Assembly: GCA_000720995.1 (NCBI GenBank)
Contig: JOEL01000001.1
Span: forward strand, 1-64,000
Origin: Streptomyces celluloflavus
GTDB lineage: Bacteria; Actinomycetota; Actinomycetes; Streptomycetales; Streptomycetaceae
Length of the DNA stretch: 64,000 bases
Reading direction: 5' to 3'
Shown here: positions 25,135-34,181 of the stretch, in pieces
How positions within the stretch are numbered: position 1 is the stretch's first letter
How the letters are laid out: the number at the start of each line of letters is the position of its first letter
The notes under the pieces: generated by a model
What the model saw: the letters and a program-made list of their open reading frames with translations, nothing else
Database searches by the model: none
Told to the model about the DNA's origin: nothing
Made by a program: the position numbers and the translations under genes

Positions 25135-26312
25135 CCGACGCCGAGGACCTGCGCCGGCGCACCGCGGAACTGCTCGCCGCGCACCCGCCCGCCACCACCG
25201 CACCGCTGGACTTCCTGCGCGCCCGCTTCGACGCGGGACTCGCCTGGATCCACTACCCCGAGGGGCTCGGCGGGCTGGACGCGCCGCGCGCCCTGCAACC
25301 GGTCGTGGACGCCCTCCTGGCGGACGCCGGCGCCCCCGGCAACGACCCGGGCCGCAACGGCATCGGCCTCGGCATGGCCGCGCCCACCATCCTGCGCTAC
25401 GGCACCGACGAGCAGAAGCGGCGCTTCCTGCGCCCCCTGTGGACCGGTGAGGAGGTGTGGTGCCAGCTCTTCAGCGAACCCGGCGCCGGCTCCGACCTCG
25501 CGGCCCTCGCCACCCGCGCGCGGCGCGTGGACGACGGCTGGGTGGTCGACGGCCAGAAGGTCTGGACGTCCGGCGCCCACCAGGCCCGGTGGGCGATCCT
25601 GCTCGCCCGCACCGACCCCGGCCTGCCCAAGCACCGCGGCATCAGCTACTTCGTCTGCGATATGACCGCCCCCGGGGTGGATGTCCGGCCGCTGCGCCAG
25701 ATCACCGGCGAGGCCGAGTTCAACGAGGTCTTCCTGACCGGCGTCGCGATCCCCGACACGCACCGCCTCGGCGAGGTCGGCGAGGGCTGGCAGGTCGCGC
25801 GGACCACGCTGATGAACGAGCGGGTCGCCATCGGCGGCGCCCGCATCCCCCGCGAGGGCGGCATGATCGGCCTCGCCGCCGCCGACTGGCGCGCCCGCCC
25901 CGCACTGCGCACCCACGACCTGCACCAGCGGCTGCTGACGCTGTGGGTGGACGCCGAAGTGGCCCGGCTGACCGGCGAACGGCTGCGCCAGCAACTGGCC
26001 AAGGGGCAGCCGGGACCCGAGGGTTCGGGCATGAAGCTGGCCTTCGCCCGGCTCGCCCAGCAAATCAGCGGCTGGTCGGTGGAGTTCCTCGCCGAGGACG
26101 GGCTGACGTACGACGACTGGATGCTGCGCCGCCCCGAGAGCGTCGACTTCACCGGACGGCAGGCCGGCTACCGCTATCTGCGCGCCAAGGGGAACTCCAT
26201 CGAGGGAGGCACCTCCGAAGTGCTGCTCAACATCGTCGCCGAACGCGTCCTGGGGCTGCCGCCCGAGCCGCGTACCGACAAGGACGTCGCGTGGAAGGAC
26301 CTCCCCCGATGA
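25131..26312 (+). CDS. Acyl-CoA dehydrogenase, large subunit type
   Basis: The product is 393 residues with ACAD features: WCQLFSEPGAGSDLAAL and DGQKVWTSGAHQARWA for flavin contacts, MNERVAIGGARIP, and the C-terminal KGNSIEGGTSEVLLNIVAERVLGLP. It overlaps both neighbours by the ATGA arrangement. Adjacent, unequal ACAD pairs in actinobacteria (for example the steroid side-chain FadE pairs) form alpha2beta2 enzymes; this gene carries the fuller motif set. It oxidises an acyl-CoA to the enoyl-CoA; substrate unknown. Confidence 0.9.
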   Translation: MTDAEDLRRRTAELLAAHPPATTAPLDFLRARFDAGLAWIHYPEGLGGLDAPRALQPVVDALLADAGAPGNDPGRNGIGLGMAAPTILRYGTDEQKRRFLRPLWTGEEVWCQLFSEPGAGSDLAALATRARRVDDGWVVDGQKVWTSGAHQARWAILLARTDPGLPKHRGISYFVCDMTAPGVDVRPLRQITGEAEFNEVFLTGVAIPDTHRLGEVGEGWQVARTTLMNERVAIGGARIPREGGMIGLAAADWRARPALRTHDLHQRLLTLWVDAEVARLTGERLRQQLAKGQPGPEGSGMKLAFARLAQQISGWSVEFLAEDGLTYDDWMLRRPESVDFTGRQAGYRYLRAKGNSIEGGTSEVLLNIVAERVLGLPPEPRTDKDVAWKDLPR

Positions 26313-27460
26313 CCACCGACCCGACCGCCCCGGGGTCCGCCCCCGACCTCCTCTACTCCGAGGAGGAGGACGCGCTGCGCGCCGCCGTACGCGCCCTGCT
26401 CGCCGACCGCGCCGATCCGGCCACCGTGCTGGCCGGCCTGGAGTCGGAGACCCCGTACGACACCGGACTGTGGCGCGCGCTCGCCACCGATATCGGCGCC
26501 GCCGGTCTGCTGGTCCCCGAAGCGCTCGGCGGACAGGGCGCGAGCGCCCGCGAAGCCGCCGTCGTCCTGGAGGAACTGGGCCGCGCCGTCACCCCCGTGC
26601 CCTATCTGACCAGCGCGGTCCTGGCGGTGACCGCCCTGCTGGGCTGCGACCCGGCTGCTGGGGAGCCCGCCGGGCTGCTCGCCGCGCTCGCCGCGGGCCG
26701 GACCGTCGGCGTCCTCGCCGTGCCGCTGCCCACCGCGCCGGACGGCGCGGCCTTCGAGGGCGTGCGCGCCGCCGCGGACGGCACGCTGACCGGCCGGGTC
26801 ACCTCGGTCGCGGACGCCGCGGCCGCCGGGCTGCTGCTCGTCCCGGCCCAGGGCCCCGGCGGACCCGCCCTCTACGCGGTCGAGGCCGCCTCGGACGGCG
26901 TACGCACCGACACCGTCACCCCCCTCGATCTCACCCGCCCCCTGGCCCATATCACCTTCGACGGTGCCCCCGGCCGCCTCCTGGCCACCGGGGACCGGGC
27001 CCGTACCGCCGTCGCGCACGCCCTGCTCACCGGCGCCGGACTGCTCGCCTCGGAGCAGCTCGGCGTCGCCGAATGGTGTCTGGCCGAGACCGTCCGCCAC
27101 ACCGCGCAGCGCACGCAGTTCGGCCGCCCGGTCGGCTCCTTCCAGGCGCTCAAACACCGCATGGCCGCCCTCTGGCTGGAGGTCGCCTCGGCCCGCGCCG
27201 CCGCCCGCGGCGCCGCGGGCGCGCTGGCGACCGGCGGTCCGGACGCGCCGGTGGCGGTGGCCGTGGCCCAGGCGTACTGCGCGCCGGTGGCGGTGCACGC
27301 CGCCGAGGAGTGCGTCCAGCTGCACGGCGGCATCGGCATGACCTGGGAACACCCGGCGCACCTCTTCCTCAAGCGGGCCAAGACCGACGAGATCGCCCTC
27401 GGCACACCGGGGCGGCACCGGGAGGCGCTGGCGGGACTCGTCGATCTGGCCGCGCCGTAG
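26309..27460 (+). CDS. Acyl-CoA dehydrogenase, partner subunit
   Basis: The 383-residue ACAD-fold protein has an N-terminal helical domain, a divergent beta-domain with little of the usual SEPxAGSD motif, and a well kept FAD-binding C-terminal helix region (RTQFGRPVGSFQALKHRMA, CVQLHGGIGMTWEHPAHLFLKRAK). The usual C-terminal catalytic Glu context is absent. This pattern fits the non-catalytic or half-site partner in a heteromeric ACAD. The ATG overlaps the previous stop, so the two are translated together. Confidence 0.88.
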   Translation: MTTDPTAPGSAPDLLYSEEEDALRAAVRALLADRADPATVLAGLESETPYDTGLWRALATDIGAAGLLVPEALGGQGASAREAAVVLEELGRAVTPVPYLTSAVLAVTALLGCDPAAGEPAGLLAALAAGRTVGVLAVPLPTAPDGAAFEGVRAAADGTLTGRVTSVADAAAAGLLLVPAQGPGGPALYAVEAASDGVRTDTVTPLDLTRPLAHITFDGAPGRLLATGDRARTAVAHALLTGAGLLASEQLGVAEWCLAETVRHTAQRTQFGRPVGSFQALKHRMAALWLEVASARAAARGAAGALATGGPDAPVAVAVAQAYCAPVAVHAAEECVQLHGGIGMTWEHPAHLFLKRAKTDEIALGTPGRHREALAGLVDLAAP

Positions 27461-27512
27461 GGGAGGCGACTGCGTTGTAGGGGGGCGACCGTGTCGTACG
27501 GATAACGGGGGA

Positions 27513-27542
27513 GCGGGGGCGCCGGTTCCCGGGCGCCCCCGC
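27513..27542. terminator. Bidirectional hairpin terminator
   Basis: GCGGGGGCGCC and GGCGCCCCCGC flank an 8-base loop between the ACAD operon and a convergent gene. Confidence 0.75.
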
Positions 27543-27548
27543 CGCCCG

Positions 27549-28127
27549 TCAGCGGGTGAGGGCGAACTCCGGGCTGAAGTCGCCCAGCACGCCGTCGTCC
27601 GTGGCCACCTCCAGCGAGTACGCGGCGCCCGGCGAGACGCGGGGCAGGGTCACGAGCACCTCGCCGGCCGGACCCGAACCCGCCCGGGGCGCGACCTTCG
27701 CCAGCCGCTCCGGCTCCGCGCCACCGGTGTCCGTGTCCAGCCAGACGTCCACGCTCTTGCCGGTGCCGTTGCGCCAGGCCACGGTGATGCTGCCGGTCAT
27801 CCGGAATCCGGCCGCGGCGTCCGCGGGCGACGGGGACGTCACCTCGATCCACCGCATCGGCTCGGCGTCCGCGGCACGGAAGGAACCCTGGGCGCGCGGT
27901 GCGGGGGCGGGCCGGTAGTCGGCGGGGGAGCGGCTCCCGGCGGCGGGCGCGGTGCCCGACGTCCGGGCTCCGGGACCGGCGTGGCCGGTGCGCGCGCCGA
28001 CGGCGGTGACGCCCGTACCGCCCGGCGCGGAGCCGGAGTGGGACGGCACCAGCGCGAGTATCAGCAGCGAGGCACTGGCGGCGGTGGCGACGGTGGCGGC
28101 GACGGCTATGGGGGTGGCCCTGCGCAT
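27549..28127 (-). CDS. Exported hypothetical protein
   Basis: The 192-residue product has an N-terminal hydrophobic segment (IAVAATVATAASASLLILAL), a Gly/Pro/Ala-rich linker (residues about 35-85) and a beta-rich domain with WIEVTSPSPADAAAGFRM, VAWRNGTGKSVDVWL and YSLEVATDD, which looks like a fibronectin/Ig-like sandwich. No catalytic residues are evident. ATG follows GAGG at six bases. Anchored or secreted; family not recognised. Confidence 0.65.
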   Translation of the reverse strand: MRRATPIAVAATVATAASASLLILALVPSHSGSAPGGTGVTAVGARTGHAGPGARTSGTAPAAGSRSPADYRPAPAPRAQGSFRAADAEPMRWIEVTSPSPADAAAGFRMTGSITVAWRNGTGKSVDVWLDTDTGGAEPERLAKVAPRAGSGPAGEVLVTLPRVSPGAAYSLEVATDDGVLGDFSPEFALTR

Positions 28128-28337
28128 GGTGGCCTCGTTTCCTCGGTAAGGAGGGACGAGCCGGAACATCCCCGGTGACCTTGATCATCAAAAACGGCGC
28201 GCGGCGTGATCACTCGCATGGTCACCTCCTGCCCGGCGGCCCCCGCGCGCCGCCGAAGACCCCGCGGAAGAACCGGGTGGAGCGCCACGGGGAAACTTAT
28301 TCCGTCGCGAATGGGTGGTTCGGGTAGCGTCTTAGCC

Positions 28338-29702
28338 ATGAAGACCGCAACTCGTGCCCTGACCTGGCCGGTGCTGCTACTGGTCGCAGCCATTTTGGCG
28401 ATGGTCACCGCACTGGCCCCCCAAGCCCATGCCGCCGGCGGACTTGACGAAGCCGCGGCCGCCCTCAAGAAGAGCCCGGTCTACGTCGACCCACGGGCCA
28501 CCGGCACGTTCTCCACCGCGGAAGCGGACGCGCTGGCCAAGAAGATCAAGGACTCCGGTAAGCCGGTCTTCGTCGCCGTGCTGCCGCAGGCCGCCGAGTA
28601 CCCGCCCGCGTCACTGCTGGCCAACCTGCGCACCAAGGTCGGCATCAGCGGCGTCTACGCCGTCGAGCTGGGTGACGGCTTCAACGCCGGCGCCGACCCC
28701 CGGGTGATGTCGCGGAACTCGGTCCACAACCTCGTCGGCGCGGTCAAGGGCTCCCAGTACAAGACCGTCGGCGAACGCCTGAACAGCTTTGTCGACACGG
28801 CCGGCGCGCAGGCGTCCGGCCACGCCCCCGCCGGCTGGGACGGCGGCGGCAGCGGCAGCGGCGGCACCGGCGCGGCCATCGGTATCGGCGCGCTGGTCGT
28901 CGTCGGTGGCGGCGGCGCGTACGCCCTCGCCCGCCGCAACCGCAAGAAGAAGGAAGAGCAGGAGCGCGCCGCGCTGGAAGACCTGCGGGTCGTCGTGGAC
29001 GAGGACATCACCGCCTTCGGTGAGGAGCTGGACCGGCTCGACTTCACCCCCGGCGAGCGCGGCGCCGACGACGCGATGCGCGCGGACTACAGCCACGCGC
29101 TGGACGCGTACGAGAGCGCCAAGTCGGCGATGGCGGCGGCCCGGCGCCCCGACGACGTCCAGGCCGTGACCAAGGCGCTGGAGGACGGCCGGTTCTCGCT
29201 CGCCACGCTCGCCGCGCGACGCGAGGGCAAACCGCTGCCCGAGCGCCGGGTGCCCTGCTTCTTCGACCCCCGGCACGGCCCGTCGATCGTGGACGTCCAG
29301 TGGGCGCCCGACGGCGGCGCGGCGCGCACCGTACCGGTCTGCGCGGCGGACAAGACCCGGCTGGACGAGGGCCTGGAGCCGATGACCCGTACGGTCCGGA
29401 CCGAGCACGGTGACCGCCCCTACTGGGACGCGGGCCCGTCCTACGGCCCCTGGGCCGGCGGCTACTTCGGCGGCAGCATGCTGCCCGGCCTCCTGATGGG
29501 CACCATGCTCGGCAGCATGATGATGTCGTCCCCCGCCCACGCCGCCGGCTTCGGCGGCCCCGGTGGCGTCGAGGGCGGGGAGTTCTCCGGCTCCGACTTC
29601 AACCCCGGTGACTTCTCCGGCGGCTTCGGCGGCGGCGGTTTCGGGGGTGACGGCGGCGGCTTCGGCGGCGGCGACGGGGGGTTCGGCGGCGGCGACTTCT
29701 GA
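28338..29702 (+). CDS. Membrane protein with extracytoplasmic N domain and Gly/Phe-rich tail
   Basis: The product is 454 residues: signal peptide (MKTATRALTWP, cleavage near AHAAG), an extracytoplasmic domain (about 33-165) loosely like TPM-type sensory/phosphatase domains (SPVYVDPRATGTFSTAEADALAKKI), a TM helix (GAAIGIGALVVVGGGGAYAL, about 178-197), and a basic cytoplasmic stretch RRNRKKKEEQERAAL. A conserved-looking soluble region with CFFDPRHGPS follows, and the last 45 residues are a low-complexity GGFGGG-type tail. Such proteins recur in Streptomyces without known function. ATG start has no strong ribosome site. Confidence 0.7.
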   Translation: MKTATRALTWPVLLLVAAILAMVTALAPQAHAAGGLDEAAAALKKSPVYVDPRATGTFSTAEADALAKKIKDSGKPVFVAVLPQAAEYPPASLLANLRTKVGISGVYAVELGDGFNAGADPRVMSRNSVHNLVGAVKGSQYKTVGERLNSFVDTAGAQASGHAPAGWDGGGSGSGGTGAAIGIGALVVVGGGGAYALARRNRKKKEEQERAALEDLRVVVDEDITAFGEELDRLDFTPGERGADDAMRADYSHALDAYESAKSAMAAARRPDDVQAVTKALEDGRFSLATLAARREGKPLPERRVPCFFDPRHGPSIVDVQWAPDGGAARTVPVCAADKTRLDEGLEPMTRTVRTEHGDRPYWDAGPSYGPWAGGYFGGSMLPGLLMGTMLGSMMMSSPAHAAGFGGPGGVEGGEFSGSDFNPGDFSGGFGGGGFGGDGGGFGGGDGGFGGGDF

Positions 29703-30181
29703 CCGGACCGGTCAGCGGCGCCACCCCGCGGGGGAGGCCCGGCGCATCCGGCGGATGCCACACGGCGCCGCCGGGCCCGCACCCCGTCCCGCCCTCCCAT
29801 CGGCCCGGCCCGCATCGCGGCGCCGGGCCGACGCATGTGCGGCGGCGGACTCCGGCGTTCTTTCGCGTCCTCCTGAGGTCTCGCCTTCCGGGCGCGGCGC
29901 CCCGTCCCTGTCGTCCGTGGGCATCGCCCCGTCCTCACCCGGCTGACGGACATTCAGGTGCCGCGTGCCCGGATGGCGGCGCCCGAGCAGGGGACGTCGC
30001 CGGGTGCCACGGGGCGGCGGTGGTATGGGTACGGGCCGTGCGGGCCGGGGGCGAGGCGGCCACGGCCGGACGTCGGCGGGCCGGGAGACGCGGGGTCGCG
30101 CTCCTGCCGTCCGCCGCGCGGTCAAGGAGGCTCAGCACGTCGGACCCGACGTGCACTCGACACCGCGAGGAGACTTCCCCG
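29703..30181. other. Intergenic region, 479 bases
   Basis: No gene is supported. Two short hairpins are visible: CTGACCGG-A-CCGGTCAG at 29699-29715, overlapping the stop of the preceding gene, and GCATCCG-G-CGGATGC at 29744-29758. They may terminate that gene. The remainder is high-GC and includes the promoter of the following protease; I could not assign -10/-35 boxes. Confidence 0.4.
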
Positions 30182-31408
30182 ATGCAACGCCGCTTTCGCA
30201 AGGCCGCTCTCCGGGGCGTGAGCATGGCCGCCGTCCTGGCGGCCATCGGTACGTTCGGTCCGGCGCAGGCCGCACCGCAGCCCGGTCCGGCGCCCCGGTC
30301 CGCGCCGCGCGGCATGCTCGCCGCGCTCCACCGGGACCTCGGGCTGACGCCGGACCGGGCCCGCGCCCGGCTCGCGCAGGAGGCCGCGGCGCAGCGTGCC
30401 GCCGGTACGCTGCGCCGGGTGCTCGGCGCGCCGCCCGCCGGGATGTGGTTCGACAAGACGGCCGGCAAGCTCGTCGTCGCGGTCACCGGCGCCCGCGACG
30501 CGCGGCGCGTACGGGCCGCGGGGGCGGTGGCCAGGACGGTCCCGCACAGCCGCGCCGAACTCACCGGGCTGGCGCGGCGGATCGGGAGCCGGGCCGGCGA
30601 CGGAGTACCGGGCGTCACCGGCTGGGGCGTGGACGAGCGGGCCAACGGCGTCGTCGTCCGGACCACCCGCACCGGCCGCACCGCCGGGACCGACGCCTTC
30701 GAACGCGCCGCGCGGGAACTCGGCGCGCGCTCGGACATCCCCGTACGGGTCGAGCGCGGCGACCAGGCACCGCGTCAGGAGGGCGGGAGGGTCGTCGGCG
30801 GTGAGCGGTGGGAGCTCGGCGAGGACGGCAGCTGCTCCATCGGCTTCGCGGTGACCGGCGCGGCCGGCTTCCGGGGCTTCCTGACCGCGGGCCACTGCAC
30901 CCAGCAGCCCGATCAGCCCGCGTACGGCAGGGACGGCAGCCGCCTGGGGACCTCCAACGAGGGCGGGCGGCACAGCGTCAACGGACACGACGGCGACTTC
31001 GGGCTGGTCACCGTGGACCGGCCGGAGTGGAGTCTGAGCTCGGACGTGGCGGGCCAGGACGGGGCGCCGGTCGCCGTCACCGGTGTGCAGGAGGGCGTCG
31101 CGGGCACCTCCGTCTGTCACTCCGGGGACACCAGCGGCTGGCACTGCGGCGAGATCACGCTGACCGACCAGACCGTGGACTACGGCAATGTCGTCGTCGA
31201 CGGGCTGTCGTACACCAACGCCTGCTCGGCGCCCGGGGATTCGGGCGGCTCGTACGTGTCCCAGTCCGGCGCGCCGAAGGCGGTCGGGCTGCACTCCGGC
31301 GGCGGCCTCGCCACCTGCGCCGACGGCGGCGCCACCATCACCGTCTTCCAGCCGGTCGCGAGGGCGCTGGACCGGTGGCGGCTGCGGCTGAAGACGGGCG
31401 CGTCCTGA
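30182..31408 (+). CDS. Secreted S1 serine protease, streptogrisin/alpha-lytic type
   Basis: The 408-residue preproprotein has a signal peptide to about residue 31, then a propeptide (about 32-200; GLTPDRARARLAQEAAAQ, GMWFDKTAGKLVVAVTG), typical of the alpha-lytic prodomain that guides folding. The mature protease starts near VVGGERW. Triad: His in FLTAGHCTQ, Asp in GHDGDFGLVTV, Ser in SAPGDSGGSYV. Paired cysteines lie around the catalytic sites. GAGGAG lies nine bases before the ATG. Extracellular protein degradation, often growth-phase controlled in Streptomyces. Confidence 0.92.
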   Translation: MQRRFRKAALRGVSMAAVLAAIGTFGPAQAAPQPGPAPRSAPRGMLAALHRDLGLTPDRARARLAQEAAAQRAAGTLRRVLGAPPAGMWFDKTAGKLVVAVTGARDARRVRAAGAVARTVPHSRAELTGLARRIGSRAGDGVPGVTGWGVDERANGVVVRTTRTGRTAGTDAFERAARELGARSDIPVRVERGDQAPRQEGGRVVGGERWELGEDGSCSIGFAVTGAAGFRGFLTAGHCTQQPDQPAYGRDGSRLGTSNEGGRHSVNGHDGDFGLVTVDRPEWSLSSDVAGQDGAPVAVTGVQEGVAGTSVCHSGDTSGWHCGEITLTDQTVDYGNVVVDGLSYTNACSAPGDSGGSYVSQSGAPKAVGLHSGGGLATCADGGATITVFQPVARALDRWRLRLKTGAS

Positions 31409-31537
31409 CCGGGGCCCGGGGAAGCGGGAGAGGCCGGAGAGACCGGGACGCCCTGCCGTGCCGTGGGGCGCTCCGGGCCGGTCGCTGACATGGGCGATAT
31501 GCCCCCGAACCATGGCCACTCCTTTACGTGCTGTTTA

Positions 31538-31556
31538 ATTGCGAGGTATTCGCAAT
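31538..31556. promoter_or_regulatory. Nur box upstream of nikABCDE
   Basis: ATTGCGAGGTATTCGCAAT is a perfect palindrome with 7-bp arms and a 5-base spacer. It fits the Streptomyces Nur (Ni-responsive Fur-family repressor) pattern TTGC-N2-N5-N2-GCAA exactly. It lies 29 bases before the nikA start in an AT-rich island, where bound Nur-Ni would block transcription. Confidence 0.8.
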
Positions 31557-31584
31557 AACAGTCGATCTTCATCAGAGGTGTGGG

Positions 31585-33186
31585 ATGACAGCCCGGTCCG
31601 TACGGGGAGTGGCGGCCGCCGCGATGGCGGGCGCACTGGCGCTCGCGATGGCGGCCTGTTCGACGCCGGACGGCGGCCGCGGCGGTGGCGCCGCGGGGAG
31701 CAAGGACTCCGCCGTCGTCGGTATCGCCTACGAACCGGAGACGCTCAGCCCGCTGCTCGGCTACGGCAAGGACGGCAACTCCAAGATCTTCGACGGGCTG
31801 CTCACCCACGACGCCGCGATGAAGCTCAAGCCGGCCCTGGCCGCCGCGCTGCCCACGGTCTCCGAGGACGGCAAGACCTACACCTTCCCGCTGCGCAAGG
31901 GCGTGAAGTTCAGCGACGGCAAGCCCTTCACCGCCGACGACGTCGTCTTCACCTACGAAACGATCCTCGACGAGAAGACCAACAACGCCTCCAAGGCCGA
32001 GCTGGACGCCGTCGAGAAGGTGGCGAAGAAGGACGACCACACCGTCGTCTTCCGGCTGAAGTACCCCTACGCGCCGTTCGCCGAGCGCACCGTGCTGCCC
32101 ATCGCCCCGCGGCACATCGCGGGCGGACAGGACGTCAACAACGGCTCCTTCACGACCAAGCCGGTCGGCACCGGGCCGTACATCCTCACCAACTGGTCCA
32201 AGGGCGAGAAGCTCACCTTCAAGGCCAACCCCAACTACTGGGGCGGCGCGCCGAAGGTCAAGAACTTCACCATGGCGATCATCAAGGACGACGACATCCG
32301 GGCCACCCGCCTGCGCTCGGGCGACCTCGACGGCGCCATCCTGCCGCCCAACCTGGCCGCCACCTTCGCGTCGGGCCAGGGCAAGCAGACGCTGACCGCC
32401 AAGACCTTCGACTACCGCAACGTCACCCTGCCCAGTGCCAACCCGGTCACCGGTGACAAGGCCGTGCGGCAGGCGCTGGACGTCGCCGTGGACCGTGAGG
32501 CCATGGTCAAGGGCATCCTCAACGGCGCGGGCAAGCCCGCCTACGGCCCGGTGCCCACCGACAGCCCGTGGTTCGCCAAGGGCACCGAGCGTCCGCACGA
32601 CCTGAAGAAGGCGGAGCAGATCCTCGACGCCGCCGGCTGGCGCAAGGGCGACGACGGCGTCCGGGTCAAGGACGGGCAGCGCGCTTCCTTCACCCTCTGG
32701 TACCTCTCCGGTGACAAGCTGCGCCAGGAGCACGCGCTCGCCTTCGCCTCCGACGTCAAGAAGGCCGGCATCGAGGCCAAGGTCGAGTCCGGCACCTGGG
32801 AGGCCATCGAGCCGAACATGAAGAAGGACGCGGTGCTGGCCGGCGGCGGCAGCCCGGCCGACCCCGACTTCGACCAGTACCTGCTGCTGCACTCCTCGCT
32901 GGCCGGCGACGGCTTCAACAACATGTCGCGCTACGCGAACAAGACCGTCGACGAGCAGCTCGTCGAGGCCCGCCGCACCGACGACCCCGCCGCCCGCAAG
33001 GCCGCCTACGACACGGTCCAGAAGCAGCTCGTCGACGACCCCGCCTACACCTTCCTCACCCACATCGACCACCTCTATGTGATCGGTGACCGGTGGAAGA
33101 ACCTCACCACCCAGGTCGAGCCGCACGACCACGGCCTGGCCTCCGGCCCCTGGTGGAACGTAGAGGACTGGCAGCCGGCCACGTGA
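31585..33186 (+). CDS. nikA: Nickel-type ABC importer, solute-binding lipoprotein
   Basis: The 533-residue family 5 solute-binding protein has a lipoprotein signal with lipobox LAMAACS (Cys at about residue 24), then VVGIAYEPETLSPLLGYGKDG, TFPLRKGVKFSDGKPFTADDVVFTYE, GTGPYILTNW and the AVRQALDVAVDREAMVKGIL segment, all typical of the oligopeptide/nickel-binding class. It captures substrate outside the membrane for NikBC. ATG follows AGAGGTGTGGG. The Nur box upstream decides for nickel over peptides. GTGA overlap couples it to nikB. Confidence 0.85.
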   Translation: MTARSVRGVAAAAMAGALALAMAACSTPDGGRGGGAAGSKDSAVVGIAYEPETLSPLLGYGKDGNSKIFDGLLTHDAAMKLKPALAAALPTVSEDGKTYTFPLRKGVKFSDGKPFTADDVVFTYETILDEKTNNASKAELDAVEKVAKKDDHTVVFRLKYPYAPFAERTVLPIAPRHIAGGQDVNNGSFTTKPVGTGPYILTNWSKGEKLTFKANPNYWGGAPKVKNFTMAIIKDDDIRATRLRSGDLDGAILPPNLAATFASGQGKQTLTAKTFDYRNVTLPSANPVTGDKAVRQALDVAVDREAMVKGILNGAGKPAYGPVPTDSPWFAKGTERPHDLKKAEQILDAAGWRKGDDGVRVKDGQRASFTLWYLSGDKLRQEHALAFASDVKKAGIEAKVESGTWEAIEPNMKKDAVLAGGGSPADPDFDQYLLLHSSLAGDGFNNMSRYANKTVDEQLVEARRTDDPAARKAAYDTVQKQLVDDPAYTFLTHIDHLYVIGDRWKNLTTQVEPHDHGLASGPWWNVEDWQPAT

Positions 33187-34181
33187 GCGCCCTGACCTCG
33201 CTGCCCTGGGGTCCGATGGCACGCATGACGGGACGGCGGGTGCTGCTCGCCGTCCCGGTACTGCTCGCCGTCACGCTCGGGGTGTTCGCCATCGCCGCCG
33301 CCTCGCCCTTCGACCCGGTCCGGGCGTACGCGGGCACCGCCGGGCTCACCGCCTCGCAGGAGAACCTCGACCAGCTCCGGCACAACCTCGGCGTCGACCA
33401 GCCGCTGCTCGCCCGCTGGTGGCACTGGCTGACCGGCGCGCTCACCGGCGACCTCGGCGACTCCGCGACACTGCGCGCACCGGTCTCGCAGGTGATCGGC
33501 GAACGCATCGGCTGGTCCGCGCTGCTGTGCGCCCTCGCCTTCGTCATCGCCATCGCCGTCGGCACGCTGCTCGGCGTGCTGGCCGCCCGGCGGCGCGGCG
33601 GTCTGCTGGACCGCGCCGTCACCTCCGTCGCCTACGCGCTGGAGGCCGCCCCGCCGTTCTGGCTCGGCCTGCTCGCCGTCTGGCTGTTCGCGCTCAAGCT
33701 CGGGGTGCTGCCGGCCGGCGGGCTCACCGACACCGGCAGCGAGGTCGCCACGGCGGGGCAGATCGCCCGCCATGTCGTGCTGCCCGCCCTGGTGCTCGCC
33801 GTCTCCCAGCTCCCGTGGTTCGTGCTGTACGTCCGCCAGGGCGTCGGCGACGCGCTGGCGGAGGACCCCGTGCGCGGCGCCCGCGCGCGCGGACTGCGCG
33901 AGCGGACCGTACTGCTCCAGCACGCGCTGCGCTCCGGACTGCTGCCGGTGCTGACCCTGATCGGCTCGCGGGTGCCGGAGCTGATCACCGGCGCGCTGCT
34001 GGTGGAGACCGTCTTCAGCTGGCCGGGTATCGCCGCCGCCACGGTCGAGGCGGCGACCAGTGTGGACTTCCCGCTGCTGGCCGCGCTGACGGTGCTCGCC
34101 ACCGCCGCGGTCCTCGCCGGGAACCTGCTCTCCGATCTGCTGTACGGACTCGCCGACCCGAGGGTGGCCTTCGATGGCTGA
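33183..34181 (+). CDS. nikB: Nickel ABC importer permease NikB
   Basis: The 332-residue permease of the OppB/DppB type has a TM helix near the N terminus (VLLAVPVLLAVTLGVFAIAAA), a periplasmic loop, then five further helices with the EAA-like coupling loop EDPVRGARARGLRERTVLLQHALR. GTG start overlaps the nikA stop; its 3' end overlaps nikC by 8 bases, so all are one operon. Confidence 0.87.
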   Translation: MSALTSLPWGPMARMTGRRVLLAVPVLLAVTLGVFAIAAASPFDPVRAYAGTAGLTASQENLDQLRHNLGVDQPLLARWWHWLTGALTGDLGDSATLRAPVSQVIGERIGWSALLCALAFVIAIAVGTLLGVLAARRRGGLLDRAVTSVAYALEAAPPFWLGLLAVWLFALKLGVLPAGGLTDTGSEVATAGQIARHVVLPALVLAVSQLPWFVLYVRQGVGDALAEDPVRGARARGLRERTVLLQHALRSGLLPVLTLIGSRVPELITGALLVETVFSWPGIAAATVEAATSVDFPLLAALTVLATAAVLAGNLLSDLLYGLADPRVAFDG

